Positions 7,703-15,922 of a DNA stretch of 64,000 nt are shown here, piece after piece. A program made the translations under genes and the position numbers. How positions within the stretch are numbered: position 1 is the first letter of the stretch; every line of letters starts with the position of its first letter. The DNA comes from Bacillus sp. FJAT-14578 (GTDB lineage: Bacteria; Bacillota; Bacilli; Bacillales; Bacillaceae_H): positions 131,116 to 195,115 of the forward strand of contig NZ_KI632508.1 in NCBI RefSeq assembly GCF_000504165.1, in the 5' to 3' direction. A model generated the notes under the pieces. It did not search any database, was not told the DNA's origin, and worked only from the letters and a program-made list of their open reading frames with translations.

Positions 7703-8834
7703 ACTTTTCCCCCCATAAAGGAATGACAACCTCAATCAATGTCCCTTTTCCTATTTCACTTGTTAATGAAAACGTACCATTTAACATTTCAGCTCGTTCT
7801 TTCATCGTAGCCAGCCCCAATGAAAGCAGTGGATTAGCAGGAGTATAATGAAATCCGTTCCCTTCATCCTTCACTTGCAGCGTTATAGAACGTTTTGTTG
7901 CCTTCAAGGAAATGTTCACTCTGGATATTCCCGCATGCTTGCTGCAGTTGTTCAATGCTTCCTGCCCAATGCGCCATATTGCTTCTTCAATTTTACAAGG
8001 AAGATTAATGACACCTTCTACATCTACCTGTACAGTAAGACCTAACACGTTTCCATAATTCATAAACGCACAGCTAATTCCGTTTTCCAATCCCTGGGGC
8101 CGCAGCTGCCAAATGAGTGAACGCATCTCGCTTAACGCTTCTTGTGATAATTCTTGAATGTAGTCCAGCATCTCTTTCACATTTGCATCCTCGACCATTT
8201 CTTTTGTTCCTCTTGCTGTTAATGCAAGTGAAAATAATAGTTGGTTAACGGAGTCATGCAAATCCCGCGCCAACCGGTTTCTTTCCATCAAAAGCGCATG
8301 ATCTTTCTCCCTGCGGGTAAGTTCAATCCTTTTAATAGCTGTGCCAATTTGATAAGCGACGGCTTCTAACAAGGCTAATTCCCCATCTATAAAATGGGTT
8401 TTATTCGGAGAAGCTACATTCAACAATCCGAATTTTTCTTCTCCTGCCCGAAGCGGCACGGTGGCATGATAGGTGATATCTCTTGTATCTCCCCATTTTC
8501 CCTCAATCGCATCTTCCAGGCGCTTACATTCAATAATATTGGCCGCCCGGTTCAATCGCCCGTCATTGTAGCGATCTAAACACCAGCAGCCCCCTTCGCA
8601 CATCGGTTTTTTTTCATTTATACATAACGCCTCGGGCAGCTGATAATCCGCCGCGAGCTGGTATTGCCCACTTTCATCAATCAAGAAAACCCAGCCGGCC
8701 TCAAGCCCCGTTACATGAAGAAGCTCCTTTAATACATCATAAAGCATCGAGTATAAATCATTTGATGAATTCAATGTTTCCGAAATCGCCTTTAAGGTTC
8801 GCAGTTCAGCCATTCTTTGCTCATCTTTCAGCAT
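7692..8834 (-). CDS. yhcY: GAF-domain sensor histidine kinase YhcY
   Basis: 380 residues, cytoplasmic (no membrane span). N-terminal GAF domain about 15-170, HisKA_3 dimerisation segment with RLARDLHDSVNQLLFS (His193), HATPase domain 280-375 with EALNNCSKHA and KDEGNGF. The GAF domain carries Cys71, Cys79, Cys83, Cys85 and Cys103, the middle ones as CEGGCWC, suggesting an iron-sulfur or thiol sensor as in AirS; this is inference. Start: ATG 8834, 6 bases after GGGGG, gives the length of B. subtilis YhcY; the longer GTG start (8876) has no usable SD. Transcribed with yhcZ. Confidence 0.88.
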   Translation of the reverse strand: MLKDEQRMAELRTLKAISETLNSSNDLYSMLYDVLKELLHVTGLEAGWVFLIDESGQYQLAADYQLPEALCINEKKPMCEGGCWCLDRYNDGRLNRAANIIECKRLEDAIEGKWGDTRDITYHATVPLRAGEEKFGLLNVASPNKTHFIDGELALLEAVAYQIGTAIKRIELTRREKDHALLMERNRLARDLHDSVNQLLFSLALTARGTKEMVEDANVKEMLDYIQELSQEALSEMRSLIWQLRPQGLENGISCAFMNYGNVLGLTVQVDVEGVINLPCKIEEAIWRIGQEALNNCSKHAGISRVNISLKATKRSITLQVKDEGNGFHYTPANPLLSLGLATMKERAEMLNGTFSLTSEIGKGTLIEVVIPLWGEKYGD

Positions 8835-8874
8835 TTTCATCCCCCGGTCACAAATACTTTTATTCCTCTTTAAC

Positions 8875-9060
8875 ACTCCCAGTGATGGAAGTTTCCTTTA
8901 TTTTCATTATAGCAAACAGTCTTATTGAGTACTGTCGGATTATCGCCTGATACAGACTCCATCAAAAGCCGCAGAAACGTATTTTTCAAAAGTTAAAGAC
9001 CGTGTCATTTCATTCTGCATTAACGGACAGTAAGCTCCCTGCTGATCGAGGTTTCCTTAA
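8875..9060. repeat. Two fragments of the CATTAACGG repeat family
   Basis: 8875-8905 carries CCCAGTGATGGAAGTTTCCT, the right end of the family seen at 23781, 57829 and 58061; 9011-9060 carries CATTAACGGACAGTAAG, the left end. Their order is reversed relative to a whole element, so they look like two truncated copies. Nothing else is seen in the 8835-9282 gap except the palindrome at 9067-9104. Confidence 0.55.
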
Positions 9061-9066
9061 TGTAAA

Positions 9067-9104
9067 GGCTCTGTTCAACAACCATATTGATGTTGAACAG
9101 AGCC
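9067..9104. repeat. IS-end-like palindrome
   Basis: GGCTCTGTTCAACA, a 10-base spacer and TGTTGAACAGAGCC form a perfect 14-bp inverted repeat. The arm resembles insertion-sequence termini, and a related arm (CTGTTTAACAGAGCC) occurs at 53685-53699. Could be a minimal MITE or a terminator. Confidence 0.5.
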
Positions 9105-9282
9105 CGGTATCAACGCTGGATTTTAACATAACCTATATAAAAAAGGGTTGGCTCAAAAGAACCAACCTAAAAATTTTAATCAAACATTTGTTTAAAAAGG
9201 CGAATGACGCGTAATCACTGACACCAAGGCCGTCTAATTAAACGTTTGTTTAGTTATTTAAAGACGCTAGCTGACGTACACC

Positions 9283-11040
9283 TTATCCCGCTTTTGGAGC
9301 AGCTTCCGCCAGTTCGTTCACTCGCTTCATTAAATCTTTTTCAATTGCTTCTAACTTATCAGTACTTTCTTTGTTACTATCTGCTTTTACACCGAAGTAA
9401 AACTTCACTTTCGGCTCTGTTCCCGAAGGACGCAAGCAGAACCATGATCCATCTTCTAAAAAGTATTTTAAAACATTGGATTTCGGTAAAGGAATCTCTT
9501 CTTTTCCCTTCGTTTCCAAATTGATTCGTTCACTCGTTTTATAATCTTCTTGTGACACAATCTTTTGGTTCCCCATTATAGTCGGAGGATTTTGACGGAA
9601 AGAAGATAAGATATATTGGATTTGTTCCGCTCCTTCTTTTCCTTTCAACGTTAAAGATTTCAATCCCTCGCGGTAATAACCATACGTTTCAAAAATTTGG
9701 TGAAGGGCTTGATAAAGCGTCATTCCTTGGTTTTTATAGTAAGCGCATACCTCTACAGCCAATAAAACGGCTTGTATCGCATCTTTATCTCGGGCAAAAT
9801 CACCGATTAAATAGCCGTAGCTTTCCTCATAACCAAATTGAAAAACATATTCGCCTGTTTGTTCGTATTCTTTAATTTTTTCACCGATGAATTTGAAGCC
9901 CGTCAACGTATCAATGGTCTCTACTCCAAAAGAAGCGGCAATGTCTCGGCCGATTTCTGATGTGACAATGGTTTTTAACATGACCCCGTTCGTTGGCAAT
10001 GCCCCTTTTTCTTTTCGCTCCGATAATAAATAATGCAGCAAGATAGCTCCTGTTTGGTTTCCGGTAAGCAGGACATACTCCCCGCTTTCATCCTTCACAG
10101 CCACACCTAAACGGTCCGCATCTGGATCTGTGGCAATTAAAATATCGGCATCAATCTTTTTGCCCTCTTTAATCGCATATTCAAATGCCGATGCTTCTTC
10201 AGGATTAGGTGACTTCACAGTGGAAAAATCGGCGTCTGGAAGCTCTTGTTCTTTGACCACGACTACATTCTTATATCCTAAAGACTGCAATGCTTTTCGT
10301 ACCGGTTTATTAGCTGTGCCATGCAGCGGCGTAAATACAATTTTCAACTCATCACCGATTTCGTGTGCGAGGGAAGGATTGGCAGAAATGGTAAGCAATT
10401 TTTCATTATATGCTTCATCAATTTCACGGCCGATAATTTTAATCAATCCCTTTTCTTTTAAGGATTGTTCATCGTCCACATGAATCGTAAGCTCATTTTC
10501 AATTTTGTTGACTTCCTTCACTAATTCGTCAGCGGGACCTGGAGGGAGCTGTCCTCCATCTGAACCATACACCTTGAATCCATTGTATTCAGGAGGGTTG
10601 TGGCTCGCTGTAATGACAATGCCTCCAACTGCATTCAAATGGCGTACAGCATAAGAAAGCTCGGGAGTTGGACGAAGCTCGTCAAACACATATGCTTGAA
10701 CGCCTTGCGAAGCTAAAGCCCTCGCTGATTCCATCGCAAACTCCGGTGATTTATGTCTTGAATCATAGGCAATGACGACTCCCCGTTTTTTTGCTTCTTC
10801 GCCAAATGATTCAATATAGTTCGCAAACCCTTTTGCGGCTTTACGAACCGTATATAAATTCATGCGATTCGTACCAGCCCCGATTTCACCGCGCATACCT
10901 CCTGTACCGAATTCCAAGTCTTTATAAAAACAGTCTTCCAACTGCTTTTCGTCATTTTTCATTTCGATCAATAAATTGCGCATCTCTTGATCTAGATTTT
11001 CCTCTTGTTCCCAAAGCTCGTACTTTTTCATCCAACTCAT
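9283..11040 (-). CDS. pgcA: Alpha-phosphoglucomutase
   Basis: 585 residues, the size of B. subtilis PgcA (581). Interconverts glucose-6-P and glucose-1-P for UDP-glucose, hence for glycolipid anchor and teichoic acid glucosylation. Catalytic phosphoserine loop ITASHNPPEYNG places Ser146; the Mg-binding loop is TDPDADRLG near 310-320; the C-terminal phosphate-binding loop is RPSGTEPKVKFY. The chosen ATG has GGAGGG 8 bases upstream; the longer frame to 11172 reads through a hairpin and lacks an SD. Same neighbours as in B. subtilis (glpD on one side, yhcY on the other). Confidence 0.95.
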   Translation of the reverse strand: MSWMKKYELWEQEENLDQEMRNLLIEMKNDEKQLEDCFYKDLEFGTGGMRGEIGAGTNRMNLYTVRKAAKGFANYIESFGEEAKKRGVVIAYDSRHKSPEFAMESARALASQGVQAYVFDELRPTPELSYAVRHLNAVGGIVITASHNPPEYNGFKVYGSDGGQLPPGPADELVKEVNKIENELTIHVDDEQSLKEKGLIKIIGREIDEAYNEKLLTISANPSLAHEIGDELKIVFTPLHGTANKPVRKALQSLGYKNVVVVKEQELPDADFSTVKSPNPEEASAFEYAIKEGKKIDADILIATDPDADRLGVAVKDESGEYVLLTGNQTGAILLHYLLSERKEKGALPTNGVMLKTIVTSEIGRDIAASFGVETIDTLTGFKFIGEKIKEYEQTGEYVFQFGYEESYGYLIGDFARDKDAIQAVLLAVEVCAYYKNQGMTLYQALHQIFETYGYYREGLKSLTLKGKEGAEQIQYILSSFRQNPPTIMGNQKIVSQEDYKTSERINLETKGKEEIPLPKSNVLKYFLEDGSWFCLRPSGTEPKVKFYFGVKADSNKESTDKLEAIEKDLMKRVNELAEAAPKAG

Positions 11041-11072
11041 ACAAAAATCCCTCCGACAGAAGATAAGTTTAA

Positions 11073-11123
11073 AGAAGAAGGGGTGACCCAAAAGGGAATT
11101 TCTCCCCTTTTGGGTCACCCCCT
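11073..11123. repeat. Hairpin of the GGGTGACCCAAAAGG type
   Basis: GGGGTGACCCAAAAGGG and CCCTTTTGGGTCACCCC form a perfect stem. It resembles hairpin 1 of the two-hairpin repeat at 13231, 17608, 19707 and 38309, here without hairpin 2. Confidence 0.5.
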
Positions 11124-11243
11124 CACAAAATGTTATGGTGCTTTCTTCAAAACCATTTCTACAAAAAAACACATCTTCCTGCTTTTAATTATCTTTAATT
11201 CTCATTCACAGGAATCGTTCATGTGGTTTATTAGCTTTTTATG

Positions 11244-11291
11244 CGTAACGAATCGGAGATGGATAAAAGCATCCATCTCCGATTCGTTACG
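11244..11291. terminator. 21-bp perfect hairpin after glpD
   Basis: Arms 11244-11264 and 11271-11291 are exactly complementary (CGTAACGAATCGGAGATGGA on the left) with loop AAAAGC. It lies downstream of glpD and is the only candidate terminator there, though no strong T-run follows. A similar hairpin with GGATAAAAACATCC at its core is at 23738-23775. Confidence 0.5.
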
Positions 11292-11339
11292 TGGATTCAC
11301 ATGCCCACCTGATTTTACCATACCATATCAAGCCGTTGT

Positions 11340-13025
11340 TTAACTCACTTTTTCTGCCGCCTCTTCTTCCACCGTTACAACGGCGTCATGCAAATGTTTT
11401 TCCAACTCTTTTTTATACGTCATTTTTTGTTCGAAAGACCACTTTAAAACACTTGTCATATAATCTACAACTTCATCTTTCCATGCCTTTACCCAGTTGA
11501 TATCAAAAAAGAGGGCCCCTGTTCGGCGAATGAAGAAATCAATTGGCTTCGTTGCCATTTCTTCTTTCATAGCATAAGCAATCTGCAAAAATACGTATAA
11601 CGGCAATCCGCTCTCTTTTGCTTCTGTCACATATGCTTTTGAATACTCATAGACTCGCTCTATATTTGAACCGTAGCGCTTTGTCAGCTTTAATGCTTCT
11701 TCTCTCGATAAACCCAGATGTGTACCGATTTTTGCTTTTTCTTCGATAAACGAAGAAAGATTTTTAGCTCCGCCTATATGGCCCCCAGAAATCGGCATCG
11801 TTTTCGTTTGGCACGCAGAAAAATTCTTGCCCGACTCTTGCTTAAATTGTTTCGCTACCAAATCCACTACGATTTCTGCCATTTTACGATAGCCTGTGAG
11901 TTTGCCTCCCGCAATCGTAATCAGGCCGGATTCTGACGTCCAAATTTCATCTTTGCGTGAAATTTCGGAAGGGTCTTTCCCATCTTCATGAATAAGCGGG
12001 CGCAATCCTGTCCAGCTGGATTCTATGTCTTTCACTCCAATATTTACAGATGGGAACATATAGTTGATGGCATCGATTACGTATTGGCGATCCGCTGTTG
12101 TCATACGCGGATGTGCAATGTCCTCTTTATAAACGGTATCCGTTGTGCCCACATATGCTTTTCCGTCTCTTGGAATGGCAAATACCATTCTCCCATCTGC
12201 TGTATCAAAATAAATCGCTTGTTTTAAAGGAAACCGTTTTTGATCAATGACAAGGTGGATTCCTTTTGTTAATTGCAGGGACTTCCCTGTCTTTGAACCG
12301 TCTTTTTCACGAAGCGCATCGACCCAAGGGCCCGCTGCATTAACGATTTTTTTGGCATACACTTTATACGTTTTTTTGGAAATCTGATCAACGATGACGG
12401 CTCCTACTACTTTTCCGTTCGCATAAATGAATTCTTCTACTTTTGTATAATTCAAAACGTCTGCCCCTTGTTGCACGGCTTCCTTTACTACCTCAATGGT
12501 CAAACGGGCATCATCTGTTTTGTATTCAACATAATAGCCGCCGCCTTTTAACCCGTCTGATTTTACAAGCGGTTCCCTTTTCAGCGTTTCATTTGCACTT
12601 AACATGGATCTTCTTTCACTGCGTTTTACACCTGCCAGGTAGTCATAGACCAATAAACCGATAGACGTGGAAAACTTGCCGAATGTTCCCCCTTTATGCA
12701 TAGGTAAAAGCATCCATTCAGGTGTTGTCACATGAGGGCCATTTTCATATACAATCGCACGCTCTTTTCCAACTTCCGCTACCATTTTCACTTCAAATTG
12801 TTTTAAATAGCGCAATCCTCCATGAACAAGCTTTGTCGAACGGCTTGATGTTCCTGCCGCAAAATCCTGCATTTCGACTAGTGCCGTTTTCATCCCCCGA
12901 GTTGTTGCATCGAGCGCAATCCCGCATCCTGTAATGCCTCCCCCAATTACAAGAAGGTCGTAGGTTTCTTTTTCCATTTGTTTCAAAATATTTATACGTT
13001 TTTCACTCGAAAATGTCATAGCCAT
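11340..13025 (-). CDS. glpD: Aerobic glycerol-3-phosphate dehydrogenase
   Basis: 561 residues. FAD-dependent, membrane-associated oxidation of glycerol-3-P to dihydroxyacetone phosphate, electrons to quinone. FAD motif DLLVIGGGITGCGIALDATT near residue 20; RSTKLVHGGLRYL and IVNAAGPWVD are family signatures; a C-terminal DAO_C domain follows residue 400. The ATG at 13025 has GGAGGG 8 bases upstream; the frame start at 13040 overlaps the SD. The leader contains a terminator (13098-13157) of the GlpP-controlled type and a near-consensus cre site. Confidence 0.95.
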   Translation of the reverse strand: MAMTFSSEKRINILKQMEKETYDLLVIGGGITGCGIALDATTRGMKTALVEMQDFAAGTSSRSTKLVHGGLRYLKQFEVKMVAEVGKERAIVYENGPHVTTPEWMLLPMHKGGTFGKFSTSIGLLVYDYLAGVKRSERRSMLSANETLKREPLVKSDGLKGGGYYVEYKTDDARLTIEVVKEAVQQGADVLNYTKVEEFIYANGKVVGAVIVDQISKKTYKVYAKKIVNAAGPWVDALREKDGSKTGKSLQLTKGIHLVIDQKRFPLKQAIYFDTADGRMVFAIPRDGKAYVGTTDTVYKEDIAHPRMTTADRQYVIDAINYMFPSVNIGVKDIESSWTGLRPLIHEDGKDPSEISRKDEIWTSESGLITIAGGKLTGYRKMAEIVVDLVAKQFKQESGKNFSACQTKTMPISGGHIGGAKNLSSFIEEKAKIGTHLGLSREEALKLTKRYGSNIERVYEYSKAYVTEAKESGLPLYVFLQIAYAMKEEMATKPIDFFIRRTGALFFDINWVKAWKDEVVDYMTSVLKWSFEQKMTYKKELEKHLHDAVVTVEEEAAEKVS

Positions 13026-13072
13026 TATAAATCCCTCCATTGATTAATGAGTATTTAAAATTTGTAAGCTTG

Positions 13073-13086
13073 TGCAAACGCTTTCC
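13073..13086 (-). promoter_or_regulatory. Candidate cre site in the glpD leader
   Basis: Minus strand GGAAAGCGTTTGCA differs from the CcpA consensus TGWAARCGYTWNCW only at its first base. It lies between the leader terminator and glpD, where CcpA could block elongation. Confidence 0.5.
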
Positions 13087-13097
13087 TGCTTTCGAAT

Positions 13098-13157
13098 GAA
13101 AAAGAGACCACAAACATCCCCATATCTTTTGATCGATATAAGGGCTTTGTGGTCTCT
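13098..13157 (-). promoter_or_regulatory. GlpP-type antitermination leader of glpD
   Basis: On the minus strand AGAGACCACAAA pairs with TTTGTGGTCTCT across a long loop and is followed by TTTTT, an intrinsic terminator ahead of glpD. In B. subtilis GlpP with glycerol-3-P lets polymerase pass such a terminator. ACGGAGA just before the 5' arm recurs before the glpK terminator. Confidence 0.75.
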
Positions 13158-13230
13158 CCGTTTCTCCAGCCAAATTATTAACTTAATTAAATTATAACAT
13201 ACATCAGTTGAAAGTAGTAGAAAAAATTTA

Positions 13231-13380
13231 GAGAATGACTCAACAGGTATGATTCTCATACCTGTTGAGTCATTCTCCTGAAAGGCCCCGTCATGAAAAT
13301 CCAGTAAAATCAAGGATTTCAGTGACGGGGCCTTTCAGTAAAAAACATTATTTCGGCCTGTTTAAAACTTATGGGACAGC
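13231..13380. repeat. Two-hairpin dispersed repeat, copy 1
   Basis: Hairpin 1 has arms GAGAATGACTCAACAGGTAT and its complement; hairpin 2 reads GGCCCCGTCATGAAAATCC to GTGACGGGGCC; the tail is CTGTTTAAAACTTATGGGAC. Hairpin 2 and tail match the copies at 17608, 19707 and 38309. It lies between glpK and the glpD leader. Confidence 0.75.
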
Positions 13381-13455
13381 TACTGCCCAACCAAAGGGTT
13401 CCTTTGTTTCATACTGCATAAAAAAGTAGATAATCTTCCCAAATCGACATTCCTT

Positions 13456-14946
13456 TTATTTAAAAGCAATAGCTGCCTTAATTGCTTTTTTCCAGCCATT
13501 ATACAAGCCTTCGCGTTTTTCTTCTTCCATCTCAGGATTAAAATATATGTCGATATTCCATTGCGCAGCAATTTCTTGCCGGTCTTTCCAGTAGCCCACC
13601 GCTAGTCCTGCCAAATATGCTGCACCTAAAGCCGTTGTTTCATTTATCACCGGACGTTCAACCGGCACATTTAACAGGTCGCTTTGGAATTGCATTAAAA
13701 AATTGTTTTTCACTGCTCCACCGTCTACCCGAAGCGTTTTCAAGGTAATGCCAGAATCAGCTTCCATCGCTCCGACCACATCTCTCGCCTGGTAAGCAAG
13801 AGCTTCCAAAGTCGCCCGAATAAAATGTTCTTTTGTCGTCCCCCTAGTCAGGCCGAAAACAGCTCCCCTTACATCACTGTCCCAATAAGGAGTCCCTAAA
13901 CCGACAAAGGCAGGAACGACATATACACCGTCCGTTGACTCCGCCTTTTCTGCATATCTTTCACTCTCTTTTGCATCTTTGATCATTCGTAACCCATCAC
14001 GAAGCCATTGAATGGCAGAACCGGCAACGAAGATGCTTCCTTCTAACGCATATTCCACTTTTCCGTCAATTCCCCAAGCGATGGTTGTTAATAAGCCACA
14101 GTCGGAAGAAACAGCTTTTTCTCCTGTGTTCATGAGCATAAAGCAACCGGTTCCATAAGTATTTTTGGCCATTCCCTTTTCGTAGCAAGCTTGCCCGAAC
14201 AATGCTGCTTGCTGATCCCCTGCTGCTCCGGCAATCGGAACAGACTCTCCGAAGAAATGATAATCAATTGTATGAGCATACACTTCCGACGATGGCTTCA
14301 CTTCAGGAAGCATGGCTTTAGGGACCTCTAAGATTTCCAGCAGCTCGTCATCCCATGTTAATTCATGAATGTTAAACATTAATGTTCTTGATGCGTTGGA
14401 ATAATCTGTTATATGGGCTTTTCCACCTGAAAGCTTCCAAATCAGCCACGTATCAATCGTCCCGAACAATAATTCTCCTTTTTCGGCTCTTTCTCTTGAT
14501 CCGTCGACATGATCTAAAATCCATTTTACTTTTGTTCCCGAAAAGTAAGCATCAATTAATAAACCCGTTTTTTGGCGGAATACATCATTGTATCCTTTTT
14601 CTTTTAACTCTTCACAAATACCAGCCGTTTGGCGGGATTGCCATACAATGGCGTTATAAATTGGGCGCCCCGTCTCTTTCTCCCACACTACCGTTGTTTC
14701 CCGCTGATTGGTAATACCAATTCCCGCAATTTGCTTTGGGGAGACACCAGACTCCGATAAACATGACGCAATTACGGCTAAAATGGAGCTCCAAATCTCA
14801 TTTGGATTATGCTCGACCCATCCCGGCTTAGGGAAGTGTTGGGTGAATTCCTTTTGAGCGCTGTACATCACTTCACCTTTTTGATTAAAAAGAATGGCAC
14901 GGGAGCTTGTTGTCCCTTGATCTAACGATAAAATGTATTTTTCCAT
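13456..14946 (-). CDS. glpK: Glycerol kinase
   Basis: 496 residues, FGGY family. ATP-dependent phosphorylation of glycerol to glycerol-3-P, feeding glpD and inducing the regulon through GlpP. N-terminal motif LDQGTTSSRAILF, GITNQRETTVVWE and AGDQQAALFGQ are visible. His230 (IDYHFFGESVP) corresponds to the residue phosphorylated by HPr in Gram-positive enzymes, so PTS control is expected. ATG 14946 has GGAGGG 7 bases upstream. Preceded by a GlpP-type terminator leader. glpF, normally just upstream, is absent. Confidence 0.96.
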   Translation of the reverse strand: MEKYILSLDQGTTSSRAILFNQKGEVMYSAQKEFTQHFPKPGWVEHNPNEIWSSILAVIASCLSESGVSPKQIAGIGITNQRETTVVWEKETGRPIYNAIVWQSRQTAGICEELKEKGYNDVFRQKTGLLIDAYFSGTKVKWILDHVDGSRERAEKGELLFGTIDTWLIWKLSGGKAHITDYSNASRTLMFNIHELTWDDELLEILEVPKAMLPEVKPSSEVYAHTIDYHFFGESVPIAGAAGDQQAALFGQACYEKGMAKNTYGTGCFMLMNTGEKAVSSDCGLLTTIAWGIDGKVEYALEGSIFVAGSAIQWLRDGLRMIKDAKESERYAEKAESTDGVYVVPAFVGLGTPYWDSDVRGAVFGLTRGTTKEHFIRATLEALAYQARDVVGAMEADSGITLKTLRVDGGAVKNNFLMQFQSDLLNVPVERPVINETTALGAAYLAGLAVGYWKDRQEIAAQWNIDIYFNPEMEEEKREGLYNGWKKAIKAAIAFK

Positions 14947-14969
14947 ACTCAACCCTCCACTTGCATGCG

Positions 14970-15021
14970 AATAAGAAAATCCACAATCCTTTCCCAAAAA
15001 TGGAAAAAATGATTGTGGATC
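14970..15021 (-). promoter_or_regulatory. GlpP-type antitermination leader of glpK
   Basis: On the minus strand ATCCACAATC pairs with GATTGTGGAT and is followed by TTTCTTAT, a terminator 24 bases before the glpK start. The preceding ACGGAGAACAGGAGA shares ACGGAGA with the glpD leader, consistent with a GlpP-responsive mRNA element. Confidence 0.75.
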
Positions 15022-15071
15022 TCCTGTTCTCCGTCACATGGTATTAACTTACTTGCTAGTTTACTAGAAGG

Positions 15072-15085
15072 TGAAACCGCTGTCA
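15072..15085 (+). promoter_or_regulatory. Candidate cre site between glpP and glpK
   Basis: TGAAACCGCTGTCA fits the relaxed CcpA consensus TGWNANCGNTNWCA. Placement upstream of the glpK leader suits catabolite repression, but the match alone is weak evidence. Confidence 0.4.
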
Positions 15086-15101
15086 ACCACAGCACGTTTA
15101 C

Positions 15102-15653
15102 TTAATAGTTCTTCCATAAGTCTCTCTTTGAAGTTGTAACAGCCATCGCTCCCGCTTTCAACGCTTCCGCTACATCTTGCTCGCTCCGGATTAAACCACC
15201 CGCTAATACAGGAATATTGGTTTTCTCATAGACCTCTTGAATAAGGGAAGGAATAATACCCGGAAGGATTTCAATATAATCAGGCTTGATTTTCTGAATT
15301 AGATGGTAACTTTTTTCCAGCGCCGTACTATCTAATAAGAACACGCGCTGAATAGCATATACACCCTTTTGTTTCGCCTTCACAATGACACTGGATCGCG
15401 TTGAAATAATGCCTGCCGGCTTTAATTCCTGACATAAAAACTCCACCGCATACTCATCGTGCTTTAAGCCTTGAATCAAATCTACATGCAAAAGAAGCTC
15501 CTTATTCGCCCTTTTCACTGCATTCATGATTCCCTTTAGCTGGCCAAGATGACTATCCAAAAGAACACCGTATTTATAATCGCTTTCCAAAAATTTCTCA
15601 AGCTGCTTCATATCTCTCACCGCAGGCAAAATCTGCTGTCCATCAAAAGCCAT
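15102..15653 (-). CDS. glpP: Glycerol uptake operon antiterminator GlpP
   Basis: 183 residues, a TIM-barrel-like antiterminator that with glycerol-3-P promotes read-through of the glp leaders. Conserved blocks: HVDLIQGLKHDEY, PAGIISTRS, KAKQKGVYAIQR, PDYIEILPGI and AVTTSKRDLWK. ATG 15653 follows GGAGTGAG and aligns with the B. subtilis start; the frame from 15677 adds eight residues without an SD. Both expected target leaders (glpK, glpD) lie downstream in this window. Confidence 0.95.
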   Translation of the reverse strand: MAFDGQQILPAVRDMKQLEKFLESDYKYGVLLDSHLGQLKGIMNAVKRANKELLLHVDLIQGLKHDEYAVEFLCQELKPAGIISTRSSVIVKAKQKGVYAIQRVFLLDSTALEKSYHLIQKIKPDYIEILPGIIPSLIQEVYEKTNIPVLAGGLIRSEQDVAEALKAGAMAVTTSKRDLWKNY

Positions 15654-15890
15654 CTCACTCACTCCGTTTAAAAACATAATATACTGACAGGGTATTTAAA
15701 ACGAATGTAATTATCCATATCATTTTATGAATTATATGGTGAAACTTCGACAAGTTCAATCTCCGCTATGTTAATTTATCACTTATTTCATATTTTTTGT
15801 TATTTCACCTCGAATAAACTCCAAAAATTCTTGGTATAAGCGGTCGGGAAGAACCTGCAAGGGCGCTTCCCGATCGTTTATGTATAAATA

Positions 15891-15918
15891 ATGAACAGGG
15901 GCTTTTGCCCCTGTTCAT
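15891..15918 (-). terminator. Terminator of yhcX
   Basis: ATGAACAGGGGC and GCCCCTGTTCAT form a perfect 12-bp stem with a TTTT loop (AAAA in RNA from the minus strand), followed by TATTTAT. A second imperfect hairpin (CGGTCGGGAAG with CTTCCCGATCG) lies at 15841-15876. Confidence 0.7.
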
Positions 15919-15922
15919 TTAT

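Noticed and set aside
13044..13313. 89-codon minus-strand frame upstream of glpD
   Set aside because: It lies wholly in the glpD antitermination leader and repeat hairpin; its codons follow the palindromes.
15775..15880. Coding-looking minus-strand stretch (NDREAPLQVLPDRLYQEFLE) between yhcX and glpP
   Set aside because: No start codon, and the sequence is largely an imperfect hairpin next to the yhcX terminator; too weak to call a gene remnant.
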